64,000 nucleotides of DNA. Source: Ceratorhiza oryzae-sativae. Lineage: Eukaryota; Basidiomycota; Agaricomycetes; Cantharellales; Ceratobasidiaceae. Where the stretch lies: contig JARWMV010000249.1 of assembly GCA_030998015.1 (NCBI GenBank), forward strand, positions 434,001-498,000, written 5' to 3'. Every line of letters begins with the position of its first letter. Within the stretch, counting starts at the first letter, position 1. Under the pieces are notes generated by a model. The model was not told the origin of the DNA. It ran no database searches and saw only the letters and a program-made list of their open reading frames with translations. This document shows, in pieces, positions 36,455 through 47,053 of this stretch. Position numbers and translations under genes: made by a program.

Positions 36455-36971
36455 TGTCATGGCCTAGACCATGAAGTGGATTTTATTATGATTTTCCTAT
36501 ATTTTATACATCTCTCTTTCTCATATTTTGGACAAGTCCTGTTTAAACCAATATATGCATAGAATTACTTACATGATCATGTGACCTTGTTGTTGTTTAC
36601 AATCTGTTTGTACCTTCTGGAATATTCTGTTACATGGCACCATTCTTACATTGTACAATAGTTGTCTTGCACCATATGTGTATTTGATATAGCTCATTGT
36701 ATGAATATATAAGGGAGAGTCTGAGAGCCTTAAGCCTCAGAACTCAACCTCCTGTTGTATCCCCTCTACTACCTGTGTGACTCTTAGTCCATAGTCCCTG
36801 CCCAGTCCTCTTAAGGACAAGTGCACATACTTCTACCTCCCTGCGTCTTATTGCACCCTCACTGCATGTCCTACCTTAGACGTTGTCAGTACAGCCTCCA
36901 GCATTGCTGCCCATAGGTTGGTCATCACCACTTAGGTGTTTGACATTATCTCTCAGGTTGTAGCTCTGACA
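36455..36971 (+). repeat. 3' LTR of the gypsy element (LTR-B)
   Basis: 517 bp from TGTCATGGCC to CTCTGACA, preceded by the purine tract and followed by the target duplication GCCTC. It differs from the 5' LTR at few positions; the first difference is CpG (TGTCG) in the 5' copy against CA (TGTCA) here. Confidence 0.92.
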
Positions 36972-38540
36972 GCCTCCAGGTACAGGTAGGAGTACTAGTT
37001 CATATGATTACAATGTAGCTATAAAATAAAGGCAACATTCATTATAGGTTTTAACTATGCCTGAGTTGATTTGCACTGCTATCTTTCACAGATCTGCAGC
37101 TGTTGAGGCTGTACAAGGGGTTGCAATGCAGGGGGTATTATTTTTAAGCAAAAGACCTCTCTTGACAACTGATGTAGAGGATGTCAAGATTGGTGAGTGG
37201 TTTCAGGAGGATCAACAGAATTGTGCACATTTAACAAGCTCCATTTGAACCATTTTGGATCAGTTTCAATGAATGTTCCCCCTTTTAGAGTACTTGCTCA
37301 AAATGAATTTCAGTCAATAAATGGCCATCAGGTAGGGAATATCACACATGTGGGGTATCATTCAAGAGCTAGAATTTTTCTCATCTTTATGATATTTTCT
37401 GTGCACACTTATCCACTATTTTTCAATGAGAGCCTAACACTCACAGTGACTTAACACTGCTTGACCCAGTCACATTGATGGTCATGTGACAGGGTGGGCT
37501 TTTTGTTGTTCGCCTGTGTCACAGGTCAGGTGACAATACTTATTGCCCTTGTCCAGGATCACAACCTGCCCTGTTGGCCACCCCTCCAACTATTGCTCAA
37601 AAACAACCACAGACGCCAGCACATCACTGCCCTGCAGCCTTGACAGCTCAACACCCAGCCACATTTGGCATGATGCTTGCCCAAGCATCCTGTCATCATC
37701 AAGCACAAGAACCAGACACCACAAACTTGCAGGTGTCAGGGGGTGCAGCACCACTTACAGCCCTGTTGCTAGGTGAGTGAGTATGCGCAAACACTGAGCC
37801 CTTGCTGACATGTCTGTAGTGCACCTGCACACTCCTGTTCCAGCCCAAAACACATAACCATGCAACTGTCCAGCAGTTGAACAGACTGCCCTGTGCCTTG
37901 TGCACACTTTTACTCACTCTGCAGCCACTGATGGGAGGCTTGGTGCTGTGAACAACCCCCCACTTGTAAGTGGTAAGTCCCTCATTGTGCCTGTTCTATC
38001 TAACACTCATGCTGCCACCTGACCATGCCATGCTGAGGATTGCACTGGCTCTTGTGTTCCCTCCATGATCCCCCACCCTTGCTGACAACCACTGCCACCA
38101 CAACATGCTGAAATGAGCCCTGGTGTTTGGCAAGTGGCAACCTGCCAGATCCCACACTGCCATTCTTGGTTGATAACCCAGGCACACAGCCTCTGCTTGC
38201 TGCTTTGTGTGGTGGGTGCTCAGTTCCCAAGTTTGGATACTAATATTGATGTTACTTTCACACAGCACCACCAGCGTCAGTACAATCACCATGGTCTTGG
38301 TACTCAAGCTTTGCAATTGGTATTTGTGAGGTTTTGTAAGTCTTTTTCATAATGTATTTTTCACTGAGCCATGTAGACTAGAGAATATAAATACAAATAT
38401 AAATTGTTTATTGATACTACTGTGAGATATATACTAGGGAGCAGCAGCAGCAAGTATGTACTACCAGTAGGTGATGCACTCTACTGTAGAACCTGACACC
38501 TACCATAGACCTACAGTAGTTTTTGGGGGGTCTATGTGAA
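36972..38540. other. CpG-poor spacer right of the gypsy element
   Basis: Short frames such as 37057-37248 and 37543-37780 show no family resemblance. A TATA-like GTATAAA is not evident. The stretch 38450-38540 shares words with the spacer at 27040-27110. Treated as unclassified repeat DNA. Confidence 0.45.
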
Positions 38541-38673
38541 TTAGAGGTGCTGGCAGGAATTCCTGCATGCTGGCATCAAGGGTAACTGTATTGTAGAAGC
38601 ACCAATTGGTAAGCTGATGCAATTGAGTAACCCTTGATGCCATTATGCAGGAATTCCTGCACAGCACCTCTAA
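38541..38673. mobile_element. 133-bp hairpin MITE with 6-bp target duplication
   Basis: Terminal inverted repeats of about 45 bp start TTAGAGGTGC and end GCACCTCTAA. Each arm contains the small palindrome GCAGGAATTCCTGC. The loop is about 45 bp. The hexamer TGTGAA flanks the element on both sides (38535-38540 and 38674-38679). No coding capacity. Superfamily is not determined. Confidence 0.8.
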
Positions 38674-38748
38674 TGTGAATGGTCACAAGTTATGCACCTA
38701 CCAGTACCTATGTAGAGTTTTGTAGAGCCTGATGTTTTTCCTGAAGAT

Positions 38749-40058
38749 TGTTACAGGTCAGGGTGCGCTCAAATGTCTGGAGCTTAAGCAAATGTAGATA
38801 CGTTAGTATACACTAATTGTACTCAATACTTCTTAGACTAGAGTAAGAAGGCTCAAAGTAGTTGCAATGCAATCAAGTAACACTCAAGGTAGTCTTAATC
38901 TTTCACAGTGTAAACTGACTAATTTATAGGTATAAACAGCAAGACTACTATGGTCAGGTTCCCTTAGATATCTTCAATGTAGTTCAGCCCTAGTTGCTTG
39001 GACTAACTGATACTAATCTTAATACTAGGCTTAAGCAATAGCTTATAGGATAGATGGTGGGCTGCCTAATGCATGTACTTCCTCAGCTACAGGTACTTAG
39101 ATTTCCTCTAATAGCTGGTACTTAATGTCACACTCAATCAGGCAATATTGTATCCTTATATATCTCTGTATATAAGATACAATGAATCAAACAGTATATA
39201 ACTAATATGGTACTTTATTCCTCAGTACTAGTTATATAAGAAATCACACACAGACAAGAGAAATAGAAAGAGAAAAGAAACCAATAACTGGTCAGGGTTG
39301 AGTAGGAGTAGGAGGAGAGGTGGTCTGGAAGGGCCTCAGAGGAGGTCCTGTTATATCCTGAGGAGGGCATTCCAGAGCCAAATAGATACATGCATGCCAG
39401 TGCAATCATCAAAAGAGGGTACTACTATACTTGGGTACACCCTAGCCCAGTATAGGATAAGAGAGTAAAGACAGGGTGTGGATCAAAGGCATTGATGCAT
39501 CTGAGACCTGCTATTGGCTTGTAGATCATATTATCATAGTATATACATGTAATGAATGGAGGCTACATCTCAGTGAGTCATAAAGTGAGTTGGAGAAGCT
39601 TCTGGATTGATTTGGAAGGCTCTCCTGACTCACTGGAGTCATTAGATCTTGATTGATGGTCCAGTAAGATTCTAATGATCTTCAGGCCATTCTGGCACAA
39701 GGATCTGGTGGATTGCAATGATCTTTGGGCAACAGATAATGCTGAAGATTAGCTATTGATAGAGCATAAGATTGCTTCAATAGCATAAGTGGTTGCCAAG
39801 ATATGAGCGGTGCAATGTTGTAATCAATATCTCCTGAAAAGAGGAAATATTGCAACCTTATATCTCTCTGAGTTCTTAAGATAAAATCACAATAAAATAT
39901 GTGTCGGAAAGAGGAGATTTTGTACTATTTAATGGAACACAAATAGTACAATTTCAGACACATGCAAATTCATTTAATTTCAAGAAAAATTACAGAGGCA
40001 TTGCTTGAGGTTGGCAGAGCAGACTAAAATAATAGAAAAATGTTAGTGATCCATAACA
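38749..40058 (-). repeat. LTR-A copy 4 (solo LTR, CpG-decayed)
   Basis: 1310 bp, same family as copies 1-3. Flanks AAGAT and GTGAC do not form a target duplication. The central CpG block has lost every CpG (TTGCAATGATCTTTGG at 39713). Its sense strand is minus by the TATA and AATAAA orientation. Confidence 0.85.
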
Positions 40059-40330
40059 GTGACAGCACACAAGATCCACAAGACCAATACATAAGGGAGG
40101 CAAGTGCTTCAGAGATACTCCTAAGACATACACCAGCAGATGTCTTGTATAAGGAAACCATCAGTAATTATGATAGTAGAACCAGGAACAGAACTCACAC
40201 TGTTGTACCTTTAACTGGGCTCACAATGGCTACTCATTACATATACTTGTTATTCACAGCCACTGACTACACAGTAGTCCTAGCTATTAATTACATTCCT
40301 ACACAACCATCACAAACTCATATATTTAAC

Positions 40331-42751
40331 AAGATCTAGTCTGCCAAATCAAATATGTTTAAAGATATTTGGATGAAAAATGGTAGATATATGACCAAAA
40401 CAAAACCAAGGGGGCAATTGTGCAGGTTTGTAACCAAAGAAAGTCCAAATCCATGTACCACCTAGAACTTTCTGTCTGAGCAAGCTCAAGCTTTGCCACT
40501 TAACTTTTAGTATACATACTAGTGTGAATTACCATGAAGGTCATCATTAGGCTCCTGCCTATCTGAAATGGAGGGGTGCTCTTGAAAACAGGAGCTAAAA
40601 CGGGGTTTGTGTCTCAAGCTACTGCCACCTTTAGAGACATCAGTTGATGTGAAGCTTTATATGCCTGTTGGATGTATAGAGGTGTCACAAGAGTCCCTAG
40701 ATACATTTTGGCATGAGAAAAGCTTGCATATGCCAGCTGTACACATACCACATGTGCATACAGGGGTAAGAAAATGGACAAAATGGGCTGTTCCAGTTGA
40801 CACAGAAACTGTAGCAAGAGGAGGCAAAGAATATGTAAAAGAGACTATTCTAGTGCTACTAATTAGCAATAAACAAGAATTTAAGAGGCCCTAGACTAGG
40901 CTGAAACTGACTTCTCCTGAGCCCCTATTACATGATTTTGTTTTCATCCCCCCAACATCTAATTTTAAAATCATCAAAAAAAGTGTTTTAAGATTATATT
41001 TATATTAAAAAGTCCACAAGAGATTTTATATAATTTTTTCCATCATTTCTGTGGCAAATGATTCCTCATAGCATATAGGAGCTCAGGAGAAGTCAATTTC
41101 AGTCCAGTCCTGAGCCTCTTAGATTCTAGTTTATTGCTGCTCATTAGTAGCACTATAATAGTCTCTTTTACATATTCTTTGTCTCCTCTTGCTACAGTTT
41201 CTGTGTAAACTGGAACTGTCAAGGGTGACAAGTCAGGTGACAGTGTGGACACCTTAGATCACAGAGGTAGAGCCTGGGAGCAACTTGGTGGTGATGACAA
41301 AGGAGGTAAGGGTGACAACAACATGTCACAAGACAGCAAGCAGAAAGCGAACAAGACTTGTATTGACAAGGAGGTCAAGTTTGTGAGGAGACCTTGTTGA
41401 ACTTGACCTAGTTTGTGTGCAATCTTCAAGCCACATCAAAACAAACACAACTATACTATGAGTCATATTGCTAAGTGATAGAAGCCACTGTGGAGCTGTG
41501 GAATTTCACATCAAAGTTGAAATACACCTTCAGTAAGCAGTCTGGAACATTCCATGAGTCACATGATACAGTTGTCCCATAAAAGGAAAGTGTGTTTTGA
41601 AAATGTTCTTAAAAATTGTAATAAATCAAGAAAATATTATATGTTGGATATATGCATGTCAGGTCATGAGAGGAACAGCCCATTTTGTCCATTTTCCTAC
41701 CCTTGTATGTTATGACCTGCACAGACAGCCATAATGTAACAAGAGAATTAGCCTATAGTCTATAGCATTTTCTCCTAAGTTGAACAAGCTATAAACATAG
41801 TCATGTGACCTTGGCACTTATCCTGGCACTTACAGTGGTGATCTAACTTGCTCTTGCAATTCTCTCCATTGTAACTAGGAGCAAGGAGCAAGTTGTCATG
41901 TGACCTTGGTGCTCACAGTGGTTACCTAACTTGCTCCTGCAATTCTCTCCATTGTAACTTGGAGCAAGGAGCAAGTTATCACATGACCTCAGCACTTAAA
42001 TCATGTGACCCTTGGACCTCATGCAGCTCTATAAGATTTGGAGCTGCAACAACCCTAAGAGCAACTTACTTAATATTTGTTTACACCACACATGACTTGT
42101 AACATACTGCAGACTGTGGAACTGTCTGACTCATACCTTGAAGGGTATATAACTCATTGAAAGCAAGACTGTGGACCCCAGCTTGCTTTATCTTGTCAAC
42201 CACAGGGATCATCTGTACATACTACATAAATATTATCAATATACACTGCAAATTACCACTGACAACATAGCCACTACTTAAGGAATCAATCAAGACAAGG
42301 AGATGGAGGGGTCTTGACACTGTATGCACATGTGGTATGCATACAGCCTGCATATGCAAGCTTTTCTCATGCCAAAATGTATCTAGGGACTCTTGTGACA
42401 CCTCTATACATCCAATGGGCATATAAAGCTTCACATCAACTGATGTCTCTAAAGGTGATAGTAGCTTGAGACACAAACCCCTTTTTAGCTCCTTTTTTCA
42501 AGAGCACCCCTCCATTTCAGATAGGCAGGAGCCTAATGATGACCTTCATGGTAATTCACACTAGTATGTATACTAAAAGTTAAGTGGCAAAGCTTGAGCT
42601 TGCTCAGACAGAAAGTTCTAGGTGGTACATGGATTTGGACTTTCTTTGGTTACAAACCTGCACAATTGCCCCCTTGGTTTTGTTTTGGTCATATATCTAC
42701 CATTTTTCATCCAAATATCTTTAAACATATTTGATTTGGCAGACTAGATCT
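40331..42751. repeat. 2.4-kb foldback: large nested inverted repeats
   Basis: The first 420-440 bp (from AAGATCTAGTCTGCC) reappear as reverse complement at about 42310-42751. Inside, 40790-40935 is the reverse complement of about 41083-41217, and 40755-40795 that of about 41660-41700. Short frames at 40607-40894 and 42222-42476 are the same sequence in opposite orientation and carry no known domain. The transcript of either strand would form a very long hairpin. No terminal target duplication was identified. Confidence 0.75.
41801..41981. repeat. Two-copy tandem repeat, unit about 85-95 bp
   Basis: Two units, 41801-41896 and 41897-41981, both beginning CATGTGACCTTGG and containing TTGCAATTCTCTCCATTG. 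Each unit ends with the internal inverted pair AACTTGCTC / GAGCAAGTT. A third partial start (CATGTGACC) occurs at 42003. It lies within the foldback repeat loop. Confidence 0.75.
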
Positions 42752-43200
42752 GTATCTACATAACAGTTACAAATGCATGTGTTAAGGTGCATTATTCCTG
42801 CAGCTAGAGCCTGTGGAAACTTACAGTAGCTTGCATTTGTACAGTTTTATTGCTACCGTAGAAAGTGCTAGAACAATGAGTCAGTAATTGAGTCAAGCAT
42901 ATATGTACAGTATATGCACAGTGGCAATCATGTATGACTTAGAGCAATTTTTAGGGCATAAATAGAGGCTCTCCAAGCCTTGTAGACCCCACCTCTTCAC
43001 TCACTCATACTCTTTTATCACCCTCTCACATTCTGGGCTTTTATACACACATATGATAAACATTTGATTTCAACATATCATGACCAACAGGTAGTGCACA
43101 CGAGACCCAGCAGCAGGTGCTGAGCTCAGTATTGTACTGGCTTACACTTACCTGAATTCAATGTCACCATAACAACTGTTAGAGGCTTAGACAAGAATGT
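42752..43200. other. Right edge of the transposon island
   Basis: AT-rich CpG-poor DNA with a TATA-like CATAAATAGAGG near 42957 and a CT-rich run behind it, resembling an LTR promoter fragment. Ordinary CpG frequency returns abruptly at about 43207 (CACCGCAGGCGG). Confidence 0.5.
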
Positions 43201-44494
43201 TTACACACCGCAGGCGGTGGAGCCGGCTGCTTTGGGGAATCACATGGTTTCCCCATGAAATTGCATCACAATTGTTGAAACATCCAGTTCCCTCACCGGC
43301 CGTCCTCTCATCACTGTTGAAGTCGTATGGCCTCGGTCACCGCCCCACAAGGTGCACTTTTACATCATTCATTTGATTCCGTTTTACATATCAATTAGGC
43401 ACCAGCCCTAAGCACACTGTATCATCTGATCTGTTCCTGAGTGCCCCGGATGTCGGACCGTACCGCTCTTCATGAACCGCGCTAGGCAGGCGGTGTGAGA
43501 AGCCGGTGGATATGCTTGCACCCGAGACTCCAATCTTGTTAGATGAACTCTTTGTACAAATATCCAGCCAGTCGCATCGATTTATAAGTTAGAATGACTC
43601 TCCCAATTGTGTGTATTTGTAGCCTCAGTGGACAGAACTCGATGCATGTTTTGAGCGAAAGCTACTGCCAATGTGAACCGGGTATGTCTTCCCGCGGACC
43701 CAAAGCGAGGGTGTCAGCGACCTTCGGGTCGAACTACCTACGCACATGATAAAGCCGCGCATGGGGGCAATCAGCCCACTCGCAGAATGAAAATGAGTGG
43801 GGATGGAGGACCATCTAGCGAGAATATTCAGTTTGAGCACGTATGAGCGATTGTCAAGTGACTTGTGTTTACGCGTTTGATGAGTTGGATCGGACCGAGA
43901 TCCGGGACACCGAAAAGTCGCTCGTAGTGTCATGCAGGCTGAGGATTTCGTCGTGAATGATGGGAAGCGGGGACTTGAGGCGTTCAAAGCTCATCACAAA
44001 TGTCATTTACGAGGGGAGCAGCAGGGTAAAGGGGTGGCACAAGAAGACAACTGGAAACTGGATAGCGGAGCTCACCACAAGCACGCTTCCAAACCCATTT
44101 TAGCGCAGCTTGCTTACAAGTTCTAGTGCGGTGGCACTACGCCAGATAGTTTCCCTCCTGCGACAACCACAGAGCGGTTTCCTGAGCAGCTATCGTGCAG
44201 AAACCGTTATCCTAGCCCAAACAGACCAACAGTAAACGCTTACCTGTTTCTCGAAATAGTCTGTCTTCGGCTCTAAGTTCTGCAGAATCAGTCACATCTC
44301 TTCCTCAGCCAATACCCGATGTCCAGCCCTTAATCAGAGGACGAATTCCTTGCCCCGCGTTGAAAACAGATCTCGGTTAGAACGCGGAACTTTAGAAGAC
44401 CGATGTGCCTTTTGACTTCTTGGGTGACACAGTACGATGGGTTTAAATATGGATGACTCGCATGCGGACTCTCCAGCACTCTCAGCCCACCTCC
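43201..44494. other. Intergenic region, nothing recognised
   Basis: Normal base composition but no recognisable frame. The minus-strand frame at 43625-43987 has no family resemblance. The last 100 bp hold the promoter of the lactonase; GTTTAAATATGG at about 44441 is a possible TATA element. Confidence 0.45.
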
Positions 44495-46019
44495 ATGTCA
44501 CTTAGCTCGACGGTATTGGTGAGTTTCTCATTCCATGTTTGATCTGAGCACTCAAACTTCTCATAGTATGTTCCCGCTCAGTCGCACGCCGTGATCAATG
44601 GCTCCTTTGATCGAAACCCAGCCCTTTCGATGTGGTCGACGGTTTATGTAGACTCGAATGGAAACTCAAGAGGGAGCGGGCCTTTTGCATTCCCCAAATC
44701 TTCTCAGCCATTCATTGCTGAATCAAAGGGATTTTATGACATTTTGGGATCGAATCCAACTCTCCAAGTGGTTGCCAAAGCTGAGACAAACCAATTTCAC
44801 GAAGGTCAGTCGATTCCAGTCGAACTTCTCGTAGCTACGCACTCACTCTCCAAAATTCAGCTGGAGTCTACGTTTCGGCCACCAACGAGGTGTTCTTTAC
44901 CTCAAACACCATGGCTACAGCCGGCAGCTCTCCCAACTACACATATCCCCTTTTCGGCAACTTCAGTAAAATTTCGCTTAAACCCAATGCCGACGGGGTA
45001 TATCCTTGGGAAGTCCTGATGCCACCCTCCAAAGAATTTGTTCTTCCCAATGGAGGGACTTTCTATGATGACAAGGTTCTCATGGTCGTTCAAGGATACA
45101 AACTCGATGTCCCGAGCTCAATCGTTGCGGTTAACCCCAAGACGCTCTCGGGAAACGTTCTGCTGAATAATTTCTATGGCCGCCCGTTCAACTCGTTGAA
45201 TGATATTGCAGTATTGATGAAATCCGGGGGAGGACGAACTCCGGTAAGCGATCAGTGGTTGTTTTTCACTGGTGAGTGATTCTCGTTCGAGCGGGTTTCA
45301 TATGGGTTAAGCTTTTGACTTCTAGACCCGCCGTATGGCTATTTCCAGGGCTTTAAGGAGTATCCTCGCCTCCCAGCGCAGGTTTATGCCTTTCATCCTC
45401 CTACGGGTAGCATCCGAGTAGTGGCGGATGGCTTCCAACGGCCAAACGGGATATTATTTAGCCCTGATATGCTCACATGTTATATCTCAGACACCGGGTT
45501 TGTGAGTGCCGCAAAGGACGACCCGCATCCACAAGACGGCTCGAGGCCCGGCACAATGTACGTAACTTTAGATCGGGCGAGAAGATCTCGACTAACACAG
45601 AGCACAGTTACGCCTATGACGTGCTTCATGCCCCCAGTGGATCGGACCCCACGACTTACCCACCGGCATTGACGAACCGCAGGGTGTTTGCCTTTACGGA
45701 TAGCGGTATGCCGGACGGACTCAAGGCAGATACCGAAGGGAACATCTATGGTGGTTGCTTTGATGGTGTGCATGTGGGTCTTGCGCCTATCTCGACGATT
45801 TGTCTTGCATTAACCTAGCCGATTTGAAAGGTCTGGAATAAAAACGGCGCGCTGATGGGAAAGATACTCCTCGGCTTGGATATCCCATCCTCTTCCCCGG
45901 GTGTCCCTGCGGGAAGGGGTTGCGCGAATATGGTGTTTGTGCCAGGGGGGCTCTTGATGTTCGCGGAAGATCGAATGTATTTGGCCAAAATCAAAGCGAA
46001 GGGCGCTTTACTACCATAG
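44495..46019 (+). CDS. SMP-30/gluconolactonase-type lactonohydrolase
   Basis: Predicted calcium-dependent six-bladed beta-propeller lactonase, about 419 aa. Six exons: 44495-44518, 44567-44804, 44861-45271, 45326-45557, 45608-45773 and 45831-46019 (1260 nt, in frame). Propeller signatures include GVYVSATNEVFFTSN, RPFNSLNDIAVL (metal-binding Asn), FQRPNGILFSPDMLTCYISD and PDGLKADTEGNIYGGCFDGV, the order seen in fungal D-lactonohydrolases. In-frame ATGs at 44453 and 44462 could extend the N-terminus by 14 or 11 residues; 44495 is used because the upstream extension is basic and unconserved. No clear signal peptide is seen. The likely role is hydrolysis of aldonate or xenobiotic lactones. Confidence 0.88.
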
Positions 46020-47053
46020 GTCACACTATTCAAATTATTACGTAAAGGTACGGGGATTCGTGGTCTCCTGCGATGCTTTCACTGCCAGGAGCTCCTGCCC
46101 AGTACAAGTAGGCTGATTGTCGATTATGTACTTTGTAATACAACCGCCTTTGGCTATGTCTGTCTAGATGCCATGTTCTGTTGAGATGGACCAGCCTCAC
46201 CGTCGGGAAGCGGCTGGGCTGGCCCAAGTTCCACCAACCGACCTGCTCAGTTACAGGAACTGGTGTATTTTTGTGACTGGTCTGTGAAAATTATCTTCTG
46301 GGCCGGACCTCAAATTTCGGAGTGACTCTGAAGCTGTGGGGTGAGAACATGGGAACGTAAGTTGCTGTTTGAACTCGACAACCTGGACAACTTGTTAAGT
46401 TCCAAGGAGTCCAGCTCTTCCTTTATCCTACTTCTTGCTCCGTCTGAGTCTACAGTGATAACTGTTGACCGATCTCCTGTTCATTGACATGGCCTGGCAT
46501 ATCAAGACAGTACCGACATTTTCACAATGGTATTGCAAGTCAAGGAGCACAAGTGACATGATAAAATTGCCGGTTCTTATTGTATTATCTAAACGGCGAG
46601 CCTGGTAGTAGTGCTGGCACCAACGTCCTGACCCCAAACCATATGAGGGCATATAAGCCAATGTAAGAGACCAAGTTTCTCTCGCTTCTTAGATTTAAGT
46701 ATGACAAATCTACGCATAGAACTACAACTGTATGCCGTTTCATCTCAGCCTGCAACAGCCAACTCCTTGGCCTGTCGTAGTCTTATCGTGGACAGTTCGC
46801 CATCCCGCGATGGAAACTCATCCCCCTTCCGGGCCCAATACTAGCAAATTATCTAGCTTGGAGCGTAAACTTTCGAACTAACGTTGACTTGGGATGCACC
46901 GCCAACTCCGCTGTGTTCCACGATTGCCCAGCCAGCTACGTCTATGCAGTCAAACTAAACTAAATTAAGGCCTCAGTTGCTGTGGTCTTGCCCCTTATAA
47001 ATCCCCTCCTCAACCCGAGTTGAGAGATACAATCCCCTCTGTCCTTCGTCATA
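46020..47053. other. Intergenic region, nothing recognised
   Basis: Contains short frames only. It should include the lactonase 3' end and the promoter of the SNG1-like gene, with a TATA-like CTTATAAATCC at about 46993. Confidence 0.5.

Larger units (their letters stand above)
28092..36971 (+). mobile_element. Ty3/gypsy chromovirus, nested and inactivated
   Basis: An 8.9-kb element bounded by two LTRs of about 518 bp and flanked on both sides by the pentamer GCCTC (28087-28091 and 36972-36976), a perfect target duplication. Order of parts: 5' LTR, primer-binding site at 28613, leader, [LTR-A copy 2], front of gag inverted, inverted leader, [LTR-A copy 3], rest of gag, protease, reverse transcriptase, RNase H, integrase, chromodomain, purine tract GATGGGGGGGAAG, 3' LTR. 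The chromodomain and the self-complementary primer site place it in the Tf1/sushi branch of chromoviruses. Premature stops and lost catalytic residues show it cannot encode its own enzymes. Confidence 0.93.

Noticed and set aside
38749..40058. LTR-A copies 1 and 4 as ends of one large element spanning the island
   Set aside because: They have the same orientation, but their flanks do not match and the material between them belongs to other elements, including a gypsy element with its own target duplication.
43625..43987. 120-codon minus-strand frame
   Set aside because: No recognisable domain, no splice partners and no good start context.
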